From Streptosporangium amethystogenes (GTDB lineage Bacteria > Actinomycetota > Actinomycetes > Streptosporangiales > Streptosporangiaceae), in NCBI RefSeq assembly GCF_000721075.1, contig NZ_JOEQ01000031.1, positions 87,884 through 151,883 on the forward strand: a stretch of 64,000 nucleotides of DNA, read 5' to 3'. The position numbers and the translations under genes were made by a program. Below, one piece after another: positions 26,799-36,000 of the stretch. Every line of letters begins with the position of its first letter. The first letter of the stretch is position 1. The notes below the pieces were generated by a model. It worked only from the letters and a program-made list of their open reading frames with translations, was not told where the DNA came from and made no database searches.

Positions 26799-29700
26799 CT
26801 AGCCTCCCGACGCCTGGCCCCTGCTTTCCGCGAGTGCCTCCGTCGCCCTGCGCGCCCAGTGTGGCGAGCCGATCCGCTCGGCGACCCGTCTCGCCTGCTC
26901 GTAGTGGGCACTCGCGTCGCGTCCGAGGAAGACGGCCAGGTCACCCAGGATCAGGGCGACCGGACCCAGCGTGACCGATCCGGAGTGCATCCCGGCCAGC
27001 TCCCCGTCCCAGGGCAGGAGCTTCCGGTAGCAGCCTTCGGCCACCGCCCGGTCGCCCAGCGCGATCGCGCTCTCCCCGCGCAGTCCCTGCCAGAAAAGCC
27101 AGTAGTAGTCCAGGTGCGGCTCCTGGTCGGGTTGCCAGTAGGCGCGCGCCTCGTCCACCCTGCCCTCGGCGACCAGCGCCCGGACGATGAGGTCGGCCAG
27201 CCCCTTGGGAACGAAGGAGTACAGCGTCAGCAGTTCCGTCATGTCGTGCGGCACGCCGCCCGCCAGCCGGACCACGAAGCGGCCCAGGGCACCGATGACG
27301 TGGGCGTTGGCCCCGCCCGCGGCCACCATCCGCTCGCCGACCGCCAGGTATGACCGTTCCGCGCCCTCGAAGTCGCCCTTGATCAGCATGACCAGGGTGT
27401 CGAGCATGGACAGCACGCTCAGCGCCAGCACGAGCTGGCCGGTGGTGGAGTGCTCCAGGGCGCGATCCGCGTGCCGCCTGGCCGCGGCCACGTCGCAGCG
27501 GCCCAGGCTGACCATGAACAGGGCGTGGTGCCCCTGCATCGCGTACCCGGGCAGCTCGTCGCGGTCGCCCAGGTAGGCCAGCTCCCGGCCCAGGACCTCC
27601 AGCTCGTCACGGCGGTCCGGGGTCAGCAGCACGAAGTAGCGGGCGTTCAGGGCCAGGCAGATGAGATCGCTGCGACCCACCCGCCGGGCGATCATGATCG
27701 CCTCGGCGCTGTAGGCCAGGCAGCGCTCGTCGTCGTGCCCTTCCAACTCGAAGACGAGCGCGGCCAGCAACCGGCAGCGGGTCTCGTCGTCGGCGCCGTC
27801 CAGCGCCTGCACCAACGCCTCGACGAGCGGCTGGTCCACGCACCTGTCCGGCTGGATCGACCAGGTCACCGGGGCGTCGTAGGCGGTCAGCGCCCGGTTC
27901 AGGCCTTCACCCAGCTGCCGCGCCAGGGCGATGGCCCGCTTCCGGTTCTCCCTGGCGGCCAGCACGTTGCCCTCGTGCGCCTGGACCCGCACCAGCGAGC
28001 AGAGCAGGTCGAGCCGGAGCGCGTCGTCGGCGGCGAGGTCCAGCGCCCCCCGGTAGAACGTCTCGGCCTCCCGGTAGGAGTGCATGCCGCGCGCCTGCTC
28101 GGCCGCCGCCCTGGCGTAGGACACCGCCCGCTCCGCTGAGACCGCGGTGGCCCCGGTGGCCGCGGCGAGCGCGTGGTGGGCCAGCGCGGTGACCTCTCCC
28201 GGCCTGACCTGCTCCAGCGCGCCGACGACCCTGCCGTGCAGGCGAACCCGGCGCAGTCCCGGCGTGTCCTCGTACAGCGTCTCCCGGACGAGGACGTGGG
28301 CGAAGCGCACCCGGCCCGGCGCGGGTTCGGTCAGCAGCCCGGTCAGCACGCCCGCCTCCAGCGCTTCGAGCACGGTGTCCTCGTCGGAACCGTCCAGGGC
28401 GAGCAGCACGTCGACGTCGACGTCCCGCCCGACGACGGCCGCGTCCCGCAGGGTTCTCTGGGCCGTCGCGGGCAGCCTGGCGATCCTGCGCCTGATCAGG
28501 TCGCGCACGCCCGGCGGCAACGCGCGGGCGGCCGAGGTGCCGTCCGTGGTGATCAACCGCGCGGTCTCGCAGACGAACAGCGGGTTGCCGCCGGTGCGCT
28601 CGGCCACGGTCCGCGCGGTCACCGCGTCCACCTCCCGGCCAGAACGCTCACGCAGCAGCAGCGCCACGTCCTCGTCGCCGAGCCCGTGCAGGTCGAGCCG
28701 GTGGGTGTCGCGCCCGGCCAGGGCCGCCCAGGTCGCCCCCAGGTGGTCGACGGCCTCGGTGGGCCGGTAGGTCGCGACGATCATGATGTCGACCTCGGCG
28801 ACGCCCGTCGCGAGGTGGCGCAGAAGCTGGAGTGTCTCGCTGTCGGCCCGGTGCACGTCCTCCATGACCACCAGCAGCCGAGTGCCCTGCCCGACGATCC
28901 GGGACAGGTAGTCGCCCACTGCCCGGGCCAGGAGAAACGGTCCCGCCGGCTGGGCATCGTCGCTCAGCAGCGGCGCCAGCCGGACGGCCAGGTCGTCCTG
29001 GGGCGGCCGGTCCGCGGCCAGCGCGCGCAGCACCTCGCTCCACGCCCAGGCGGGCGGCGCCCCGCCGTCGGTCTCCGGGCACTGCCCGGTCGCGGTCAGC
29101 CAGCCACGTGCCGCCTGCCGCCTGGCGAAGGCCGTGGCCAGCGCGCTCTTGCCCGCTCCGGGGTCTCCGCCCAGCCAGACCGTGCGCAGCCCGCCCCGGT
29201 CGGCGACCGCCTGCAGCGCCGCCATCTCCTCGGTACGGCCCACGAGGTCGGCTACCGGGGCGGTGGCGAGGTCCGGCGGGTCCGGGGCCCGCCACCCGTC
29301 CCGCTCCGGCTCTCCCGTGGTGGCCCTGTCGGCACCGGAGGCGGGCGTGGCCGGGCGGTTCAGGGAGTCGGCGTGGGCGAGGATGTCGCCTTCCAGCGCG
29401 CGCAGCGCGGGACCGGGATCCACCCCCAGCTCGTCGGCGAGGGTCCCGCGGGCCTTCCTGATCGTGGCCAGGGCATCGGCCTGCCGACCGGCTCGGTAGT
29501 AGGCCAGGGCGAGCAGCCGGACGGCGTTCTCCCTGAGAGGATGTGCTCGGACGTGCTGCTCAAGCTCGATCTCGGCGTTGCGGCCGAGCACCAGCAGCGC
29601 CTCCGCCCGGTGCTCCACGGCGACCAGCCGCAGCTCGCCCAGCCGTACGGCCTCGGGCTCCGCCCACTCGTCGTCGGCGAACTCCGCGTAGGCGGGCCCC

Positions 29701-30110
29701 TGCCAGAGCGCGAGTGCCCGGTCCACCGCCTCCAGGGCCCGCGCCCCGTCTCCCACGGCGAGCGCGGCCCCGGCGGCGTCGACCAGGCGGGGGAACAGCC
29801 AGGCGTCCACCCGCTCGGGCTCCAGCCGGAGGCGGTAACCGGGTGCGGCACTGACCAGTACCGTGGCGGGTGTGCGCGGCAGCCGTCCGGGTTCGAGCGC
29901 CCGTCGCAGGTTGGACACATAGACCTGGAGGGCGGCCAACGCCTTGGGAGGGGGTTGCCCGCGCCACAGGTCATCAATGAAACGATCGGTGGAGACCACG
30001 TGTCCACCCGCCGCGACGAGCCTGGCCACCACGGCCCGCTGCCGGGAGGTGCCGAGGTCGACCGTACGACCATTGATCTCCGCTTGAAGCGGACCAAGAA
30101 CTCGCAACAT
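26799..30110 (-). CDS. BTAD-domain AAA ATPase transcriptional regulator
   Basis: 1103 aa. Order: an OmpR-type winged helix (MLRVLGPLQAEINGRTVDLG to about residue 95), a bacterial transcriptional activation domain rich in TPR-like helices (to about 250), an AAA ATPase with Walker A GGDPGAGKS and Walker B RLLVVMEDVH, and a long C-terminal TPR-like region. This is the large SARP-like architecture. Target genes unknown; neighbours are small orphans. The ATG at 30110 begins the conserved domain exactly; the longer frame would overlap the divergent gene. Confidence 0.9.
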   Translation of the reverse strand: MLRVLGPLQAEINGRTVDLGTSRQRAVVARLVAAGGHVVSTDRFIDDLWRGQPPPKALAALQVYVSNLRRALEPGRLPRTPATVLVSAAPGYRLRLEPERVDAWLFPRLVDAAGAALAVGDGARALEAVDRALALWQGPAYAEFADDEWAEPEAVRLGELRLVAVEHRAEALLVLGRNAEIELEQHVRAHPLRENAVRLLALAYYRAGRQADALATIRKARGTLADELGVDPGPALRALEGDILAHADSLNRPATPASGADRATTGEPERDGWRAPDPPDLATAPVADLVGRTEEMAALQAVADRGGLRTVWLGGDPGAGKSALATAFARRQAARGWLTATGQCPETDGGAPPAWAWSEVLRALAADRPPQDDLAVRLAPLLSDDAQPAGPFLLARAVGDYLSRIVGQGTRLLVVMEDVHRADSETLQLLRHLATGVAEVDIMIVATYRPTEAVDHLGATWAALAGRDTHRLDLHGLGDEDVALLLRERSGREVDAVTARTVAERTGGNPLFVCETARLITTDGTSAARALPPGVRDLIRRRIARLPATAQRTLRDAAVVGRDVDVDVLLALDGSDEDTVLEALEAGVLTGLLTEPAPGRVRFAHVLVRETLYEDTPGLRRVRLHGRVVGALEQVRPGEVTALAHHALAAATGATAVSAERAVSYARAAAEQARGMHSYREAETFYRGALDLAADDALRLDLLCSLVRVQAHEGNVLAARENRKRAIALARQLGEGLNRALTAYDAPVTWSIQPDRCVDQPLVEALVQALDGADDETRCRLLAALVFELEGHDDERCLAYSAEAIMIARRVGRSDLICLALNARYFVLLTPDRRDELEVLGRELAYLGDRDELPGYAMQGHHALFMVSLGRCDVAAARRHADRALEHSTTGQLVLALSVLSMLDTLVMLIKGDFEGAERSYLAVGERMVAAGGANAHVIGALGRFVVRLAGGVPHDMTELLTLYSFVPKGLADLIVRALVAEGRVDEARAYWQPDQEPHLDYYWLFWQGLRGESAIALGDRAVAEGCYRKLLPWDGELAGMHSGSVTLGPVALILGDLAVFLGRDASAHYEQARRVAERIGSPHWARRATEALAESRGQASGG

Positions 30111-30165
30111 AGCAAAGGGCAGGATAAGCGTCCTCAGACCGCTTTTGGTGAACATCGGGAGCAGA

Positions 30166-30480
30166 ATGCTGCAAGACCGTCGCAAGGAAACGATCCGGGC
30201 GCTCGACGAGAGCGACCGGCCACACCTGTACTGGCACGGGGTGGACGGCGACGGCCACGTATGGCTGTTCGAGACCGTCATCGACAGCGGCGGGGAGTAC
30301 TGGCCGGTGCGCCACGCCGAGCTGGGCTCGGACGGCGTGGCCCGTACGTACTCGTGGAGTCATATCGAGGACGAGCACGGCTTCCTGGCCGAGGGCCCGA
30401 TCTATCCCGGCGACTTCGGCCTGAACTCCTTGACCTCCGAGGAGTTCGAAACCCTGTGGGCGGCGCTCAGCGGGCGATGA
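30166..30480 (+). CDS. Hypothetical protein
   Basis: 104 aa, acidic, no signal peptide or membrane helix; not recognised. Aromatic-rich core: HLYWHGVDGDGHVWLFETV, EYWPVRHAEL, TYSWSHIED. Probably a small alpha/beta cytosolic protein. The ATG at 30166 has GGGAG six bases upstream; the GTG at 30145 is less likely. Divergent from the BTAD regulator, only 55 bp away, so it may be controlled by it. Confidence 0.65.
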   Translation: MLQDRRKETIRALDESDRPHLYWHGVDGDGHVWLFETVIDSGGEYWPVRHAELGSDGVARTYSWSHIEDEHGFLAEGPIYPGDFGLNSLTSEEFETLWAALSGR

Positions 30481-30513
30481 GTTCCTCCCCGGGGGGGGCT
30501 CGTCCCGCCGCCC

Positions 30514-30570
30514 GGGCGGGGTCCTCGGGGTGACCGGGACGGTCGGGCGGGGTCCTCGGGGCGACCGGGA
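30514..30570 (+). repeat. Direct repeat, two 26-bp copies, period 31 bp
   Basis: A 26-base unit starting GGGCGGGGTCCTCGGGG occurs at 30514-30539 and 30545-30570, with one mismatch. It lies just after the hypothetical gene at 30166-30480. No function seen. Confidence 0.7.
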
Positions 30571-30597
30571 GTGTGCGCGAGCTGGAATCCGGACATT

Positions 30598-30768
30598 CAC
30601 CGAATACGCACGAAGCTAACGGTCAAAAAGTATATAACTTCACTTTCTAGCGATTTTCTAATGTTTTCGATCACTACTCGGCAGTAGTTCCGGTCCCGCC
30701 GTAAGTCCGGCATATTGAGATGACAAAGCGGGTTATTTCGCATATAGGCATGGAGGTAGGTTGCTCGC
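30598..30768. other. AT-rich intergenic block with a small hairpin
   Basis: The block is visibly AT-richer than its surroundings. It contains TATATAA-like sequence near 30630 and a hairpin ACTACT-CGGC-AGTAGT (30673-30688). It precedes a small gene with a good ribosome site (TGGAGG). Promoter or horizontally acquired spacer; not resolved. Confidence 0.45.
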
Positions 30769-31017
30769 ATGAGCGGAACGCCCGGCCTGAGAATGGCAGC
30801 CTCGGACATGACCGCGCTGAGCCTGTGGACCGCCGACGCGGTGGTGCTGTTCGACTGGCTCATCAGCGTGGACCTTGATCAGATCCCCGTCCGGCACATG
30901 GCGCAGAAGCAGGCCCTGATGGACCTCCTCCAGCAGCTCGACCGGAGCATCCCCGGTCACACCCAGGCCGACATCGAGCAGGCACACCGGCTGCTGACCC
31001 GCGAGATGGGCCTGTAG
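30769..31017 (+). CDS. Small hypothetical protein
   Basis: 82 aa, mostly helical and not recognised. Segments: SLWTADAVVLFDWLISVDLDQ, then a helix (RHMAQKQALMDLLQQLD), then HTQADIEQAHRLLTREMG. Preceded by GGAGG, 13 bases before the ATG. The composition looks like real coding sequence (GC-rich third positions). Possibly a regulatory or antitoxin-like helical protein; no evidence for either. Confidence 0.6.
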   Translation: MSGTPGLRMAASDMTALSLWTADAVVLFDWLISVDLDQIPVRHMAQKQALMDLLQQLDRSIPGHTQADIEQAHRLLTREMGL

Positions 31018-31160
31018 TCCCGCCCGCCTTCCCCATCTCCGGCCGCCGCGACGAGCGGGACCGGGCCCACGCCCACGGCGCCGGACACCCGTCCCGCTGC
31101 GGCTCGCCGGGTGTGCCGGGCGAACTCCGGCAGATTTTTCTGCACGAATGTCCAGCAGAA

Positions 31161-31218
31161 TGTCGAGAACGACCGGGTCTGCTTCTACCTGTGGGTGAGA
31201 ACGCCGAGAACGGCGTTC
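31161..31218 (+). promoter_or_regulatory. ECF42-type -35 element and 5' UTR hairpin
   Basis: TGTCGA at 31161-31166 equals the -35 motif reported for ECF42 sigma factors. The expected -10 (CGA or TC type) would fall near 31182-31188, where only CTTCTACC is present. A perfect 8-bp hairpin, GAACGCCG-AGAA-CGGCGTTC (31199-31218), lies just before the ribosome site of the DGPF gene. Together they suggest autoregulation of the DGPF-sigma pair. Confidence 0.55.
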
Positions 31219-31237
31219 GAACGTGAGGAGCGAAGAC

Positions 31238-31645
31238 GTGAAATACATGATGCTGATGCAGTTCAGCGGGCAGATGCAGGATGAGATCCCGCCGATGCAC
31301 ATCTGGCCCGTCGAGGACGTCAAGGCCCACATCGAGTTCATGCACGACACGAACAGGAAGTTCATCGAGGCCGGGGAGTTCGTGGACGCGCAGGGGCTGG
31401 CGGCCCCGGAGCAGGCCAGGATCGTCCGGGCCGGCGAGGGCGGCGCGCCCGTCATCACGGACGGCCCGTTTCCCGAGACGAAGGAGTTCCTGATCGGCTA
31501 CTGGATCATCGACTGCGACAGCCCCGAGCGCGCCGTCGAACTCGCCGCGCACGTCTCGGCCGCGCCCGGCCCCGGCGGCAAGCCGTTGAACATGCCGATC
31601 GAGGTGCGCGAGGTGATGTCGGCAGCCCCGTCCGAGGAGCTGTGA
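31238..31645 (+). CDS. YCII-related DGPF domain protein
   Basis: 135 aa. Signature TDGPFPETKEFLIGYWIIDC at about residues 74-93 and an N-terminal KYMMLMQF strand. DGPF proteins are the conserved genomic partners of ECF42 sigma factors, and the sigma gene follows directly. Biochemical role unknown. The GTG at 31238 has GAGGAG (31225-31230) at suitable spacing. Confidence 0.88.
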   Translation: MKYMMLMQFSGQMQDEIPPMHIWPVEDVKAHIEFMHDTNRKFIEAGEFVDAQGLAAPEQARIVRAGEGGAPVITDGPFPETKEFLIGYWIIDCDSPERAVELAAHVSAAPGPGGKPLNMPIEVREVMSAAPSEEL

Positions 31646-31648
31646 CCG

Positions 31649-32902
31649 CTGGATAGCCCGGCCATCGACGACCTGCTGCGCCAACTGGTGCCGCAGGTCG
31701 TCGGTGTGCTCACCCGTCGCTTCGGAGACTTCACCGCCGCCGAGGACGCGGTCCAGGAGGCGCTGCTCGACGCCATCGCCCAGTGGCCGGCGGAGGGCGT
31801 ACCCGCCAATCCGCAGGGGTGGCTCATCCAGGTCGCGTACCGCCGGATGACCGAGCAGGTGCGCAACGAGCAGGCCCGCCGCCGCCGGGAGGAGCTGGTG
31901 GCCACGCAGGCGCCTCCCGAGCTGCGTACCGCCCCGCCGGCGGACGACACGCGCGTGAGGGACCGGGACGACACGCTGACCACGCTGTTCCTCTGCTGTC
32001 ACCCCGCGCTGACCTCGGCCTCGGCGATCGCCCTCACCCTGCGGTCCGTGGGCGGCCTGACCACCGCCGAGATCGCCAGGGCCTTCCTGGTGCCCGAGGC
32101 GACCATGGCACAGCGGATCAGCCGGGCCAAACAGCGCATCAAGGCGTCCGGCATCCCCTTCGGCATGCCCGCTCCCCAGGAACGGGCGCGGCGGCTCGGC
32201 TCGGTGCTGCACGTGCTGTACCTCATCTTCAACGAGGGCTACGCCAGCAGCGCCGGCCCCGACCTGCAGCGCGTGGAGCTGTCCCGCGAGGCGATCAGGC
32301 TGACCAGGATGGCTCACGACCTGCTCCCCGACGACCGCGAGGTGGCCGGGCTGCTCGCGCTGATGCTGCTCACCGACGCCCGGCGCCCCGCGCGGACCGG
32401 CGCGGACGGCGCCCCGATCCCGCTGGCGGAGCAGGATCGGAGCCTGTGGGACGGCAGGGCGGTCGCCGAGGGGATCGCGCTCATCACCGACACCCTGGCC
32501 AGGGGCGCGGTCGGTCCCTACCAGCTCCAGGCGGCGATCGCCGCGGTCCACGACGAGGCGCCGACGGCCGAGGAGACCGACTGGCCGCAGATCCTGGCCC
32601 TGTACGGCCTGCTGGAACGCATGTCCGACAACCCGATGGTCTCGCTCAACCGCGCCGTCGCCGCCGCCATGGCGCACGGCCCCGCGACCGGCCTGGAGAT
32701 GCTCGGCGAACTCGAAGACCGCCTGTCGGGACACCACCGCTTCCACACCGCCCGGGCCCACCTGCTGGAGATGGCCGGTGACCCGCGGGCGGCCGTCGAC
32801 GACTACCGTGCGGCGGCGAGCCGCACGACGAGCACCCCGGAGCGCGACTACCTCACCACCCGCGCCGCCCGGCTCACCACCGCGGGGCAACCGGACCGGT
32901 GA
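31649..32902 (+). CDS. ECF42-group RNA polymerase sigma factor
   Basis: About 417 aa. Sigma region 2 at residues about 10-80 (RFGDFTAAEDAVQEALLDAI), region 4 at about 120-180 (LRSVGGLTTAEIARAFLVPE, QRISRAKQRI), then the long C-terminal extension with TPR-like character (FNEGYASSAG, NRAVAAAMAHGP) that defines ECF42. The family N-terminus (DDLLRQLVPQVVGVL) starts before the first GTG at 31688, and the only start candidate is CTG at 31649, with GAGGAG (31634-31639) nine bases upstream. It is in the same frame as the DGPF gene, just after its TGA. Confidence 0.88.
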   Translation: MDSPAIDDLLRQLVPQVVGVLTRRFGDFTAAEDAVQEALLDAIAQWPAEGVPANPQGWLIQVAYRRMTEQVRNEQARRRREELVATQAPPELRTAPPADDTRVRDRDDTLTTLFLCCHPALTSASAIALTLRSVGGLTTAEIARAFLVPEATMAQRISRAKQRIKASGIPFGMPAPQERARRLGSVLHVLYLIFNEGYASSAGPDLQRVELSREAIRLTRMAHDLLPDDREVAGLLALMLLTDARRPARTGADGAPIPLAEQDRSLWDGRAVAEGIALITDTLARGAVGPYQLQAAIAAVHDEAPTAEETDWPQILALYGLLERMSDNPMVSLNRAVAAAMAHGPATGLEMLGELEDRLSGHHRFHTARAHLLEMAGDPRAAVDDYRAAASRTTSTPERDYLTTRAARLTTAGQPDR

Positions 32903-33011
32903 GCCTGAGCCCCCAGGTTCTTCGCCCACGTGATATCGAAGCTAAGCGGTGAATACCCAAAGTTTGCGGGCCTGACCGGTTGCCCGACACATCCACCGGT
33001 AGATACACCCC

Positions 33012-36000
33012 ATGGTCAACAAACGGACGGCCGGGAAACCCACAACGGAGGGAGCGGCGGAGGCGCTGCTACGGGTGGGGCGGTTTTTCAGCCGGGGCAC
33101 CTACTCCGATGACCTACGGGATGTCTCCTACCGGGGGGGCAGGAACTCGGACACCTTCTACCGGGACCGGTGGTCACACGACAAGATCGTGCGGTCCACC
33201 CACGGGGTGAACTGCACCGGATCGTGCAGCTGGCGGGTGTACGTCAAGAACGGGATCATCACCTGGGAGACGCAGGAGGTCGACTACCCGACGGCCGGCC
33301 CCGACCGGCCCGAGTACGAGCCGCGAGGGTGCCCGCGGGGGGCGGCGTTCTCCTGGTACACCTACTCGCCGACCCGGGTGCGATACCCGTACGCGCGCGG
33401 GGTGCTCGTGGAGATGTACCGCCAGGCCAAGGAGCGGCTCGGGGACCCGTTGCTGGCCTGGGCGGACGTGGTGGGCGACCCGGAGCGGCGGCGACGCTAC
33501 CAGCAGGCGCGCGGCAAGGGCGGGCTGGTGCGCATCAGCTGGCCGGAGGCGCTGGAGATGATCGCCGCCGCCCACGTGTACACCATCAAGAGGTACGGTC
33601 CGGACCGGATCGCCGGGTTCACTCCCATCCCGGGCCAGTCGATCCTCTCCCACGCGATCGGTACCCGGTTCCTGGCGCTGATCGGCGGCCAGGCGCTGTC
33701 GTTCTACGACTGGTACGCCGACCTGCCGGTGGCCTCCCCGCAGGTGTTCGGCGACCAGACCGACGTACCGGTGTCCGGCGACTGGTGGGACGCGGCCTAC
33801 CTGATCATGTGGGGGTCCAACGTCCCGGTCACCCGGACACCGGACGCGCACTGGATGGCCGAGGCCCGCTACAACGGCCAGAAGGTCGTGGTGGTCTCCC
33901 CCGACTTCGCCGACAACACCAAGTTCGCCGACGACTGGCTCCATCCCCATCCGGGCACCGACGGCGCGCTGGCCGCCGCGATGGGGCACGTGATCCTGCG
34001 GGAGTGGTTCGTCGAGCGGCAGGTGCCGTACTTCGCCGACTACGTCCGCCGCTTCACCGACCTGCCGTTCCTGGTGACGCTGGAGGAGCGGGACGGCTCG
34101 TACATCCCCGGGCGGTTCCTGCGCGCCGCCGACCTCGGTGGAAAGCCGGCCACGCTCGAACACGCCGCCTGGCGCACCGTGCTGCTGGACGACGCCACCG
34201 GCACCCCGATCATCCCGAACGGCACGGTCGCCGACCGCTGGTCGAAGGAGGAGGGCCGGTGGAACCTGAGGCTGGGCGACGTGGTCCCCCGGCTCACCCT
34301 GTACGGCGACGCGGAGGCCACCGGCGTCGAGGTGCTGCTGCCCCGCTTCGACACCGCCGACGGCTCGGGCGCGGTGCTGCGGCGCGGCGTACCCGCGGGG
34401 CGGGTGACACCCGGCGGGCCGCTGGTCACCACCGTCTTCGACCTGCTGCTGGCCCGCTACGGGGTGGGCCGGGACGGACTTCCCGGCGACTGGCCGACCG
34501 GCTACGACGACGCGGCGGCACCCGGCACCCCGGCCTGGCAGGAGACGATCACCTCGGTGCCGGCCGCCGCCGCCACCCGGATCGCCAGGGAGTTCGCCCG
34601 GACCGCCGAGCGCACCGACGGCCGCTGCATGATCCTCATGGGGGCGGGCACCAACCACTGGTTCCATTCGGAGACCACCTACCGCAACTTCATCACCCTG
34701 CTGCTGCTCACCGGCTGCGTGGGACGCAACGGCGGCGGCTGGGCGCACTACGTCGGCCAGGAGAAGTGCCGACCGCTCACCGGCTGGGCCACGCTGGCCA
34801 CCGCCGCCGACTGGCAGCGGCCCAGCCGGCAGATGATCGGCACCGGGTTCTTCTTCCTGCACACCGACCAGTGGCGCTACGACCACTTCCGTGCCGACGC
34901 CCTGGCCTCACCGCTCGGGGCGGGCCGCTTCGCCGGGATGACCGCGGTGGACGTCCTGGCCCAGTCCTCCCGGCTCGGCTGGATGCCCACCTACCCCACC
35001 TTCGACCGCAACCCGCTGGACCTGGCCGACGAGGCGCGCGCCTCCGGCCGGGACCCGAACGAGCACATCGCCGCCGAACTGGCCGCCGGCCGGCTCGGCT
35101 TCGCCGTCGACGACCCCGACCATCCGGACAACTGGCCGCGCATCCTCCTCACCTGGCGGGCCAACCTGCTGGGCTCGTCCGGTAAGGGCGCCGAGTACTT
35201 CCAGCGCCACCTGCTCGGCACGCACGACAACCTGCGGGCCACCGAGGCGCCCGAGGAGGTCCAGCCACGGGACGTGCGCTGGCGGGATCCGGCCCCCGAG
35301 GGCAAGCTCGACCTGCTGCTCTCCGTGGACTTCCGGATGACCTCCACGACGCTGCTGGCGGACATCACGCTGCCCGCCGCGACCTGGTACGAGAAGCACG
35401 ACCTGAACGCCACCGACATGCACCCGTTCGTGCACTCGTTCAACCCCGCGGTGGAACCGCCCTGGCAGGCGCGTACCGACTTCGAGATCTTCAACGACAT
35501 CGCCAGGGTCTTCTCCGAGATGGCCGTCCGGTACCTGGGAACCCGGTACGACCTGGTGGCCACCCCGTTCAACCACGACACGCCCGGCGACCTCGGCAAC
35601 CCGCTGGGCACCGCCCAGGACTGGCGGGCCGACTCCTCGACACCGGTGCCGGGTAAGACGATGCCGGCGCTGACCGTCGTCGAGCGGGACTACACCGCGA
35701 TCGCCGACCAGATGCGCACGCTCGGCCCGCTCGCCGACTCCAAGGGGTTGCCCTGCAAGGGCGTCGTCTACGAGGTGGGCTCCGAGCTCGCCGAGCTCGC
35801 CGCCGCGAACGGAACCGCGCGCGGCGGCCCGGCCGACGGACGGCCATTGATCGACACCGGGAAGAAGGCGTGCGAGGCGATACTCGCACTGTCCGGCTCC
35901 ACCAACGGACGCCTGGCCGACCAGGGCTTCCGCACTCTGGACCGGCGGGTCGGCTCCGGAGGCGGCCTGGCCGGACTGGGCCGTGCGGACGCGGATCGGC

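Noticed and set aside
28173..30533. A 786-codon plus-strand frame opposite the BTAD regulator.
   Set aside because: Shadow of the regulator on the other strand; no family motifs or ribosome site.
32928..32945. GTGATATCGAAG upstream of narG resembles half of the SPFH operator.
   Set aside because: Only one half-site is present and there is no matching arm; probably chance.
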